This document shows positions 23,800-29,160 of a DNA stretch of 29,160 nt, in pieces. The stretch is from Butyricicoccus_A sp964513445 (GTDB lineage: Bacteria > Bacillota > Clostridia > Oscillospirales > Butyricicoccaceae): assembly GCA_964513445.1 (NCBI GenBank), contig CAZEMM010000023.1, positions 1-29,160 of the forward strand. The letters run 5' to 3'. The notes beneath the pieces were generated by a model, which was not told the origin of the DNA, made no database searches, and was given only the letters and a program-made list of their open reading frames with translations. Position 1 is the first letter of the stretch; each line of letters starts with the position of its first letter. A program made the position numbers and the translations under genes.

Positions 23800-24030
23800 C
23801 CACCTGCAGCCATTTTTTAATGTTTTTATCGGATATGCCACCATCTTCTTATTATACGGCGTCTGGCGGTCAAATCATGCGGCAATCCTGCGAAATTTGT
23901 TCCAAAAATGGCGTCCTGATTGACAAGCCGGACAAAGCATGCTGCATTACCGATAGAAAAAGAGCCTCTGCGACAAGCAGAATGGCGCTGGAAGGTATTT
24001 ATTTTCTAATTGATATGATCAATCAACCGG

Positions 24031-24061
24031 AAACCGTCCCTTTGCAGAGTGGCGGTTTTTT
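24031..24061 (+). terminator. Terminator-like hairpin on the + strand
   Basis: AAACCG (24031-24036) pairs with CGGTTT (24053-24058). CC/GG pairing continues inside after one bulged T, and a run of six T's ends at 24061. No annotated + strand gene precedes it, which suggests a short RNA upstream or a relic. Confidence 0.5.
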
Positions 24062-24072
24062 CATGCTTTCAA

Positions 24073-24102
24073 TTGACACAAAATGACGCAGTATGCTACA
24101 CT
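24073..24102 (+). promoter_or_regulatory. Predicted SigA promoter of the thioesterase gene
   Basis: A consensus TTGACA (24073-24078), an 18-nt spacer and TACACT (24097-24102). Confidence 0.72.
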
Positions 24103-24127
24103 ACAGGTGATACAATGCAAACCTGTA
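24102..24127. promoter_or_regulatory. Inverted repeat at the thioesterase transcription start
   Basis: TACAGGT (24102-24108) and ACCTGTA (24121-24127) form a 7-bp inverted repeat with a 12-nt spacer, beginning at the -10 box and covering the expected start. It may be a repressor operator or a small 5' hairpin. Confidence 0.45.
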
Positions 24128-24146
24128 ATACAAAGGATGAGCGACT

Positions 24147-24656
24147 ATGTCTGTAAATACAGAAGCTTCGGCACAAAATCAATTTCACGAGCAGCGTCTG
24201 CGCGCCGCCATTGACCGCCGCACGCAGGCCGAGCCGGGCTCGGTGAATTATCGCATTCCGCCACATTTTGTCAGCTGTACGGATGACGGGCGCAGCTGCG
24301 TGGTGCGCTATCTGCTCAGGCCGGAAATGCGCAATCCGATGGGCTGGCTGCACGGCGGCGTGACCTGCGCAATGATGGACATGAGCATGGGTCTGCTGGC
24401 GTATTATAACGCTGGGTTTGTGCTATGTCCGACCGGCTCGATGACGGTGAATTTTCTGCGTCCCGGCCGCATCGGCGGCTCGCTGGTCGTGCAGTCTGAA
24501 ATCACCTATTTGGGACACAAAATCATTCATGCGCGCGCCTCTGCATGGATGGAGGGTCAGCCGGAAATGCTCGTCGCAACCGCGACTGCCAGCTATATTG
24601 TGCCCAGCGCGCCCCAGCAAAAGCAGCCGCATCCGCCGCAGGCCGACAGCCAATAA
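24147..24656 (+). CDS. PaaI-family hotdog-fold thioesterase
   Basis: This is a 169-residue single-domain hotdog protein, probably hydrolysing an aryl- or acyl-CoA thioester. The signature is NPMGWLHGGVTCAMMDMSMG: the HGG turn at the start of the hotdog helix and the Asp expected at the active site of the neighbouring subunit. MTVNFLRPGRIGGSLVVQSEITYLGHKIIHARASAWMEG-type strands follow, with ATATASYIV as the last strand. The N-terminus (about 35 residues) and the Gln/Pro-rich tail are extra. AAGGATG precedes the ATG. It stands alone, with its own promoter and a terminator about 80 nt downstream. The substrate is unknown. Confidence 0.88.
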   Translation: MSVNTEASAQNQFHEQRLRAAIDRRTQAEPGSVNYRIPPHFVSCTDDGRSCVVRYLLRPEMRNPMGWLHGGVTCAMMDMSMGLLAYYNAGFVLCPTGSMTVNFLRPGRIGGSLVVQSEITYLGHKIIHARASAWMEGQPEMLVATATASYIVPSAPQQKQPHPPQADSQ

Positions 24657-24734
24657 AGCGGAGCGTCTTAAATTGTATAAGATTGTTTATGAATTGTTCA
24701 CGAAAAGTACACGAATATGCGTTATAGTAAGCAT

Positions 24735-24768
24735 GTAGTCAGAAATGACTACGGAAAGATTTTTTCTT
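24735..24768 (+). terminator. Intrinsic terminator after the thioesterase gene
   Basis: A 7-bp stem (GTAGTCA 24735-24741 with TGACTAC 24746-24752) closes on a GAAA tetraloop. It is followed by a purine stretch and then TTTTTTCTTTT. Confidence 0.65.
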
Positions 24769-24800
24769 TTATCTCTCTTTTTACCCCCTAAGTTTTGTAT

Positions 24801-24840
24801 GAGAAAGCGTGCATGTTTCCCCCAATATGCACGCTTTCTC
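24801..24840. repeat. Perfect 14-bp inverted repeat
   Basis: 24801-24814 (GAGAAAGCGTGCAT) is exactly complementary to 24827-24840 around a 12-nt C-rich loop. Neither side has the T-run of a normal terminator. It may be part of a structured RNA or a protein-binding site. Confidence 0.75.
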
Positions 24841-24847
24841 GCCGTTT

Positions 24848-24892
24848 CCGTCCATGCTTGCACCGCGTATCGGCAAGGGCGGAGGTTTTTTT
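24848..24892 (+). terminator. Terminator-like hairpin
   Basis: CCGTCC (24848-24853) and CTTG-CCG pair with CGG-CAAG and GGGCGG (to 24882), with one G-T pair and a small bulge. AGG and seven T's (24886-24892) follow. Confidence 0.45.
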
Positions 24893-24901
24893 ATAAACCT
24901 C

Positions 24902-24930
24902 TGTACAACAGACGGATTTTGTGGTAAAAT
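24902..24930 (+). promoter_or_regulatory. Predicted promoter of the candidate RNA
   Basis: TGTACA (24902-24907), a 17-nt spacer and TAAAAT (24925-24930). Transcription would begin near 24937. Confidence 0.45.
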
Positions 24931-24936
24931 ACAGTT

Positions 24937-25085
24937 AATAATTGTGTAGTATTCACAAAAGCCAATGCATGGTCTACGTTGAGCAGCTGCTTTGCGCTGC
25001 TTCGTTTCCTCCGTCCAAATCCGTTAGCGGATTACCTTATCAAGCAAAAGCGCATGGACTGTTCGTCGGCCCGTGCGCTTTTGTC
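24937..25085 (+). ncRNA. Candidate structured non-coding RNA, about 150 nt
   Basis: A promoter (24902-24930) and a terminator-like hairpin (CAAAAGCGCA 25045-25054 with TGCGCTTTTG 25074-25083) frame about 150 nt without a reading frame. Inside are AGCAGC/GCTGCT (24982-24987 with 24996-25001) and AATCCG/CGGATT around TTAG. The string CAAAAGC occurs at 24956-24962 and again at 25045-25051, each time followed by GCATGG and a short similar tail. The 3' arm GCTTTTG (25077-25083) could pair with either copy, giving a closed long-range form or a local terminator. I do not recognise it as 6S, SRP, tmRNA, RNase P or a named riboswitch. It could also be an upstream leader of the helicase gene. Confidence 0.42.
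24942..24958. promoter_or_regulatory. Operator-like inverted repeat TTGTG-N7-CACAA
   Basis: TTGTG (24942-24946) and CACAA (24954-24958) sit just after the predicted start near 24937. The pattern is close to Rex redox-repressor sites (TTGTGAA-N4-TTCACAA), but the spacing is one base short, so the assignment is weak. Confidence 0.33.
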
Positions 25086-25105
25086 ATGCGATTCGACACG
25101 GTTTC

Positions 25106-25134
25106 TTGACTTGCGAAATACTGCGTGCTATGAT
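25106..25134 (+). promoter_or_regulatory. Predicted SigA promoter of the DEAD-box helicase gene
   Basis: TTGACT (25106-25111), a 17-nt spacer and TATGAT (25129-25134), about 95 nt before the ATG. Confidence 0.75.
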
Positions 25135-25160
25135 TAAAATGCTAAATTATGAAAACAGGA

Positions 25161-25201
25161 GCGCAACCAAAAGACCAAAGCCTTTGCTTTTCCGGTTGCG
25201 C
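25161..25201 (+). other. 5' leader hairpin of the helicase gene
   Basis: GCGCAACC (25161-25168) pairs with GGTTGCGC (25194-25201), with AAAAG/CTTTT stacked inside. It directly precedes AAGGAG (25211-25216). Helicase genes of this kind are often cold-induced and controlled through their leader, so this may be a regulatory structure (inference). Confidence 0.6.
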
Positions 25202-25231
25202 CAAACATAAAAGGAGTTATACTGAAGGATT

Positions 25232-26602
25232 ATGGAATTTCGAGATTTGGGTCTGGACCCTGAGCTGCTGCGCGCGCTGGATGATGCCGGCTATACCATC
25301 CCGACACCGATACAGGAACAGGCCATCCCGCCCGCATTGGAGGGACGGGACGTGCTTGGTCTGGCACAGACAGGTACCGGCAAAACCTGTGCGTTCGCTC
25401 TGCCGATTTTACAAAAGCTGAAAAACGAACAACGGCTGCCCGGCTTTCCGCCTATCCGCTCGTTGATTCTCACGCCGACGCGCGAGCTGGCGATTCAAAT
25501 CTATGACAGCTTTCTGCAATACGCGCAGCACACAGACATCCGCTGTGCACTGGTCTACGGCGGCGTGTCGCAGTACAATCAAACCGAGGCGCTGGGCGCA
25601 GGCGTCGACGTGCTCATTGCGACGCCCGGCCGATTAAACGACCTGTGCGGACAGGGTTATATTGATCTGGAGGATATCGAGTTGTTTGTGCTGGATGAAG
25701 CCGACCGCATGCTGGACATGGGCTTCATTGACGATGTGCAGCGCATTATCCGGCGCATGGGCGAACATCCGATGCAGACGCTTCTGTTTTCCGCGACTAT
25801 GCCGAAATCGGTCAAAAAGCTGGTTCAGCAGCTGCTCAAGGAGGATTTTGCGCGCGTCGAGGTAACGCCGGTTTCCACTACCGTCGAGGCCATCGACCAG
25901 TCGGTCTATTTTGTCGACAGGGAAAACAAAAAAAAGCTGCTGCTGTATACGCTGCGTGACCCGTCGCTCGACCGCGCGTTGGTCTTTGTGCGCACCAAAA
26001 CGGGCGCGGACAAGGTGGCGCATGAGCTGAGCCGCGCGCATGTGGGCGCGAGCGCCATTCATGGCGACAAGTCGCAGATTGACCGGCAGAACGCCTTGAA
26101 TCGCTTTAAGGACGGTAAAATCCGCGTGCTGGTCGCAACCGATATCGCCGCGCGCGGTCTGGATATCAGCGAGCTGTCGCATGTCATCAATTATGATGTG
26201 CCGAATGAACCGGAAAACTATGTGCATCGCATCGGCCGTACGGGCCGCGCCGGACAGAGCGGCATTGCCATCACCTTCTGTCAGGCGGATGAGGTGCCTT
26301 ATCTGCGCCGCATTGAAAAGCTGATCGACAAGGAAATCGCGGTGCGCGAGGACAATCCGTATCCGATGCAGGAAAAGCCGCATGAGGGTCGAGGGAATGG
26401 ACGTTCCCGTTCCCGCCGCGGCGGACGCGGCAGACGCGGTCTGAACAAGGCCGCAAAGCCGGCGGAAGCAGCCGCTGCAGCACGGCAGACATCCGCATCT
26501 GCGCCGCAGGAGGAAAAGAAGGAGACGACCGCACGCCGTCCGCGCCGCAGACGGCACAGACGCTCCCCCGGCAGCGGCACGCCCGCGCCGCAGCAAAATT
26601 AA
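25232..26602 (+). CDS. DEAD-box ATP-dependent RNA helicase (CshA/RhlE type)
   Basis: This is a 456-residue RNA helicase that likely unwinds structured RNA in ribosome assembly, RNA decay or cold adaptation. The motifs are in order: Q-motif YTIPTPIQEQ, Walker A AQTGTGKT (45-52), PTRELA, TPGR, DEAD (155-158), SAT, RGLDI, and HRIGRTGRAG (from 332). After about residue 385 comes a low-complexity tail with Arg/Gly/Ser repeats (RSRSRRGGRGRRG), an Ala-rich part and RRPRRRRHRRS, a typical RNA-binding extension. The ATG has AAGGAG 15 nt upstream, which is rather far, and GAAGG only three bases away. It is a single-gene transcript with its own promoter, leader hairpin and terminator. Confidence 0.95.
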   Translation: MEFRDLGLDPELLRALDDAGYTIPTPIQEQAIPPALEGRDVLGLAQTGTGKTCAFALPILQKLKNEQRLPGFPPIRSLILTPTRELAIQIYDSFLQYAQHTDIRCALVYGGVSQYNQTEALGAGVDVLIATPGRLNDLCGQGYIDLEDIELFVLDEADRMLDMGFIDDVQRIIRRMGEHPMQTLLFSATMPKSVKKLVQQLLKEDFARVEVTPVSTTVEAIDQSVYFVDRENKKKLLLYTLRDPSLDRALVFVRTKTGADKVAHELSRAHVGASAIHGDKSQIDRQNALNRFKDGKIRVLVATDIAARGLDISELSHVINYDVPNEPENYVHRIGRTGRAGQSGIAITFCQADEVPYLRRIEKLIDKEIAVREDNPYPMQEKPHEGRGNGRSRSRRGGRGRRGLNKAAKPAEAAAAARQTSASAPQEEKKETTARRPRRRRHRRSPGSGTPAPQQN

Positions 26603-26611
26603 TCGCATACA

Positions 26612-26651
26612 AAAGATTCCCGCCTCGGCTTGAGACGGGAATCTTTGTTTT
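26612..26651. terminator. Bidirectional intrinsic terminator
   Basis: An 11-bp stem (26612-26622 with 26636-26646), extended by CTC/GAG inside, is followed by GTTTT on the + side and TTTTGTATG on the - side. It lies between the convergent helicase and YcxB-like genes and overlaps the stop of the latter. Confidence 0.9.
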
Positions 26652-27150
26652 ATCGCTTGGATTTTCTGGTGAGCAGCAGCTCCATACAGTCATCCGCATT
26701 GCCCTGCACAAAGCCATCCTTGTGCAGCGCGATCGTCATATTCTGCTTAAACAGCAGCACAATCAAATGCTCCGTCTGGACGACGTTTTCCAGCCTGGAA
26801 TATGGGATATGCTGCTCGCCCAGCTTGGTTTTCGTGTGGATATCGTCGCCCAAGGTGATGGTAAAAACCGGCGGCTCGTCCCCGAAATTCTCCTTAATAT
26901 GCCGCTGCTCCGCCTTGATGAGCTTTCTGCCCTGATTTTTATTCAGATACAGCAGGCACAGCGCAGCGACGATCACCACGACAATATAATACAGGCTTTT
27001 GGTAAAGATCATCAGCACAACGGCCAGAATCATCAAAAAGACCGCGCTGCGCGTCGTGCGCTGGCTGCTGCCCGACTCCTTCGCCCATGTACCCAGCGCT
27101 TCTTCAATGACCTCGGGCGTATATTCATATTCATTGACAAACGATTCCAT
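26650..27150 (-). CDS. YcxB-like membrane protein
   Basis: This is a 166-residue protein with a short cytoplasmic N-terminus (MESFVNEYEYTPEVIEEALG), two hydrophobic segments at about 37-50 and 54-68 that form a hairpin, and a C-terminal domain. That domain (FTITLGDDIHTKTKLGEQHIPYSRLENVVQTEHLIVLLF and following, about 95-160) matches the YcxB-like domain, a PH-like fold of unknown role. I start at ATG 27148-27150, ten bases after GGAGG; a GTG at 27159 directly abuts that site. It is a single gene with its own promoter. Confidence 0.8.
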   Translation of the reverse strand: MESFVNEYEYTPEVIEEALGTWAKESGSSQRTTRSAVFLMILAVVLMIFTKSLYYIVVVIVAALCLLYLNKNQGRKLIKAEQRHIKENFGDEPPVFTITLGDDIHTKTKLGEQHIPYSRLENVVQTEHLIVLLFKQNMTIALHKDGFVQGNADDCMELLLTRKSKR

Positions 27151-27182
27151 AAGCCGCACGCCTCCGTGTTGATATTTGTTTT

Positions 27183-27211
27183 ACGATAGCATAAAGCGCG
27201 ATCGTTTGCAA
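27183..27211 (-). promoter_or_regulatory. Predicted promoter of the YcxB-like gene
   Basis: On the - strand TTGCAA (27206-27211), a 17-nt spacer and TATCGT (27183-27188), about 35 nt before the start codon. Confidence 0.55.
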
Positions 27212-27271
27212 TTCATTCACACCATTACCCAAGAAACGGCACAATTTACATAAAAAGACGTATATTTGCCG

Positions 27272-27319
27272 GCAAAAGCCCTCCGCGCACAGCCAAATGC
27301 AGCCGTGCGCGGAGGGCTT
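27272..27319 (-). terminator. Intrinsic terminator of clpB
   Basis: A 15-bp perfect stem (27276-27290 with 27305-27319) with a 14-nt loop is followed on the - strand by TTTTGCC, about 15 nt past the clpB stop. Confidence 0.9.
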
Positions 27320-27333
27320 GTCAGAATAAAAAA

Positions 27334-29160
27334 TCAGTCTAAAATCTCCGCCTTGACGACGGTGACCGGATCGACAGTCAGCTTGCCGTCCCGATAATCG
27401 ACGACCAGCTTTGTGCCGGCGGACAGATTGCCCGCGATAATGGCGCGGCCGAGCAGCGTTTCGACATTGCGCTGCAAAAACCGCTTGAGCGGACGCGCGC
27501 CATAGACCGGATCATAGCCGTTGTCAATGACATACTGCTTCGCCGCATCCGTCAGCTCAACCGACAGCTGCTTGTCCTCCAGACGCTTGGACAGCGACGC
27601 GAGCAGCAGCTCAATGATCGCCGTGATATTTTCGCGCGTCAACGGCTTGTAGAACACGATCTCATCCAGCCGGTTGAGGAATTCCGGACGGAACGACCGG
27701 CGCAACAGCTCAGTCACCTGTGCCCTTGCGTCCTCACGGATTTCGCCGTTCGCGTCGATGCCGTCGAGCAGCACGGACGAGCCGAGATTGGACGTCAGAA
27801 TAATGATCGTATTTTTGAAATCGACCGTGCGTCCCTGCGAATCGGTGATGCGCCCGTCATCCAGCACCTGCAGCAGGACATTGAACACATCCGGATGCGC
27901 CTTTTCAATCTCATCGAACAGCACGACGGAATACGGACGGCGGCGCACCGCCTCGGTCAGCTGACCGCCTTCCTCATAGCCGACATAGCCGGGAGGCGCG
28001 CCAATGAGACGGGAGACAGAATATTTTTCCATATATTCCGACATATCAATGCGAACCATGTTCTTTTCGTCGTCAAACAGCGTCGCGGCGAGCGTCTTGG
28101 CAAGCTCCGTCTTGCCGACACCGGTCGGGCCGAGGAACAGGAAGGAGCCAATCGGCCGGTTCGGGTCCTGAATGCCGGCGCGCGAGCGCAAAATCGCCTC
28201 CGAAACGCTGCGCACTGCTTCCTCCTGACCGATGACGCGCTCATGCAGCGTATCCTCCAGATGCAGCAGCTTCTCGCGCTCGCCCTCCATCAGGCGCGCA
28301 ACCGGAATGCCCGTCCAGCGCTCGATGATGCGCGCGATCTGCTCCTCTGTCACGCGGTCGCGCAGCAGCGTATGCTTGCCGTCGTTGGCCTCTGCTGACG
28401 CCTCCTCCTGCTCCAGCTGCTTTTTCAGCTCGGGCAGGCGGCCGTATTTCAGCTCCGCCGCGCGGTTGAGGTCATAATTTTCCTCCGCGCGCTCGATATC
28501 CGCGTTCATCTGCTCGATCTCCGCGCGCAGCTTTTGTACCTTGCCAATCGCGTTTTTCTCGTTGTCCCACCGCGCCTTCATGGAGTTAAACTCCTCGCGC
28601 ATCTCGGCCAGTTCCTTTTGAATCTCTGCCAGATGCTCACGGGACAGGTTATCGTCTTCCTTTTTGAGCGCGGCCTCCTCGATTTCATGCTGGATAATGC
28701 GGCGCTGGATGACGTCCAGCTCGGTCGGCATGGAATCAATTTCCGTGCGGATCATCGCGCATGCCTCATCCACAAGGTCGATCGCCTTGTCCGGCAGGAA
28801 TCGGTCGGAAATATAGCGGTTGGACAGCGTTGCGGCGGCAATCAGCGCAGAATCCTGAATTTTTACGCCGTGATAGACCTCATAGCGCTCCTTCAGGCCG
28901 CGCAGAATCGCGATGGTGTCCTCCACTGTCGGCTCGCCGACCATTACCGGCTGGAACCGGCGCTCAAGCGCGGGGTCCTTTTCAATATACTGGCGATATT
29001 CGTTTAGCGTGGTCGCGCCGATGCAATGCAGCTCGCCGCGCGCCAGCATCGGCTTTAACAGATTGCCCGCATCCATTGCGCCCTCTGTCTTGCCCGCGCC
29101 GACGATGGTATGCAGCTCGTCAATAAACAGAATGATGCCGCCCTCGCTCTTTTTGACCTC
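27334..29160 (-). CDS. clpB: ATP-dependent chaperone ClpB, N-terminus missing at window edge
   Basis: These are the last 608 residues of the ClpB disaggregase, which with DnaK rescues aggregated proteins. The frame is open to the window edge, so the N-domain and the first Walker A lie outside. Visible are the first Walker B (ILFIDELHTIVGAGKTEGAMDA), LARGELHCIGATTLNEYR, and ALERRFQPV with the Arg finger. SDRFLPDKAIDLVDEA and the long coiled-coil middle domain follow; the middle domain separates ClpB from ClpC and ClpA. AAA domain 2 has Walker A GPTGVGKTELAK, Walker B VVLFDEIEKAHPDV, sensor TSNLGS, FLNRLDEIVFY and GARPLKRFLQ. The ATG inside the window at 29076 is not the start. The promoter and any CIRCE/CtsR box are not visible. 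Confidence 0.97.
   Translation of the reverse strand, partial: EVKKSEGGIILFIDELHTIVGAGKTEGAMDAGNLLKPMLARGELHCIGATTLNEYRQYIEKDPALERRFQPVMVGEPTVEDTIAILRGLKERYEVYHGVKIQDSALIAAATLSNRYISDRFLPDKAIDLVDEACAMIRTEIDSMPTELDVIQRRIIQHEIEEAALKKEDDNLSREHLAEIQKELAEMREEFNSMKARWDNEKNAIGKVQKLRAEIEQMNADIERAEENYDLNRAAELKYGRLPELKKQLEQEEASAEANDGKHTLLRDRVTEEQIARIIERWTGIPVARLMEGEREKLLHLEDTLHERVIGQEEAVRSVSEAILRSRAGIQDPNRPIGSFLFLGPTGVGKTELAKTLAATLFDDEKNMVRIDMSEYMEKYSVSRLIGAPPGYVGYEEGGQLTEAVRRRPYSVVLFDEIEKAHPDVFNVLLQVLDDGRITDSQGRTVDFKNTIIILTSNLGSSVLLDGIDANGEIREDARAQVTELLRRSFRPEFLNRLDEIVFYKPLTRENITAIIELLLASLSKRLEDKQLSVELTDAAKQYVIDNGYDPVYGARPLKRFLQRNVETLLGRAIIAGNLSAGTKLVVDYRDGKLTVDPVTVVKAEILD

Larger units (their letters stand above)
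23672..24146. other. Divergent intergenic region nifS / thioesterase
   Basis: 475 bases without a convincing gene. It holds the nifS promoter and leader hairpin on the - strand, a + strand terminator-like structure at 24031-24061 that no visible gene needs, and the thioesterase promoter. An 88-codon + frame at 23820-24086 lacks a ribosome site and any recognisable content. Confidence 0.6.
24657..25231. other. 575-bp intergenic region rich in hairpins
   Basis: Between the thioesterase and the DEAD-box helicase I find, in order: a terminator (24735-24768), a 14-bp hairpin (24801-24840), a terminator-like hairpin (24848-24892), a promoter (24902-24930), an operator-like repeat (24942-24958), a candidate RNA ending at a hairpin near 25085, the helicase promoter (25106-25134) and a leader hairpin (25161-25201). 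No protein gene is credible here. Confidence 0.7.

Noticed and set aside
23820..24086. 88-codon + strand frame between nifS and the thioesterase
   Set aside because: No ribosome site and no family features; it runs through a terminator hairpin and into the thioesterase -35 box.
24745..24927. 60-codon + strand frame in the intergenic region
   Set aside because: It consists mostly of hairpin sequence (24801-24892) and has no ribosome site.
24937..25085. Naming the candidate RNA as 6S RNA or SRP RNA
   Set aside because: I could not find the SRP GGAA/GCAGCC core or a convincing 6S central bubble with long closing stem, so no class is claimed.
1..29160. tRNA, rRNA, IS elements, prophage or toxin-antitoxin genes
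   Set aside because: I looked for their usual signs (cloverleaf ends, transposase DDE motifs, integrase, paired small genes) and saw none I could support.

Overview
The window is a chromosomal segment of a fairly GC-rich (mid-50s % by eye), endospore-forming Clostridia-type bacterium. The evidence is a spoIID gene, clostridial-style nifS-nifU, strong AGGAGG-like ribosome sites with some GTG/TTG starts, SigA promoters of the TTGACA-17-TATAAT kind, and a type I-C-like CRISPR array. An Oscillospiraceae/Butyricicoccaceae-like host is my inference; nothing in the window fixes the species. Most genes are housekeeping. I see no insertion sequence, prophage, rRNA or tRNA.

Layout. 1-295 is the trailer end of a CRISPR array whose cas genes and leader lie off the left edge. 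504-5353 holds divergent gltA (-) and spoIID (+), a Cof-type HAD phosphatase (-), and a Wzz-like membrane protein with a kinase-like but P-loop-less tail (+). 5491-8036 is a four-gene + strand operon: ModE-like HTH protein, RsmF-type rRNA methyltransferase, YbjN-like protein, and an unknown protein. galE (-) and an orphan sugar-binding lipoprotein (+) diverge from 9140-9279. From 23671 down to 10380 the - strand carries a long run: nifS, nifU, mfd, a cyclophilin, an ABC-F ATPase, a YdcF-like protein, an unknown protein, prfA, a Sua5-CoaE fusion, and an M18 aminopeptidase. Some are separated by their own promoters or hairpins. On the right are a PaaI-type thioesterase (+), a 575-bp intergenic region rich in RNA hairpins, a DEAD-box helicase (+), a YcxB-like membrane protein (-), and the C-terminal two thirds of clpB (-), cut by the window edge.

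How the genes work together. Several act in translation and RNA quality: RsmF, RF1, the ABC-F protein, the t6A enzyme Sua5/TsaC and the DEAD-box helicase. Mfd couples transcription to repair, and NifS/NifU make Fe-S clusters. ClpB and the cyclophilin are folding factors, and SpoIID acts in engulfment during sporulation.

The points most worth following up are three. First, a single 547-residue reading frame joins a full-length threonylcarbamoyl-AMP synthase to a full-length dephospho-CoA kinase. Second, there is an apparently structured, probably non-coding RNA at 24937-25085 with two mutually exclusive pairings for its terminator arm. Third, a Wzz-like protein has a cytoplasmic domain resembling a bacterial tyrosine kinase that has lost its P-loop.
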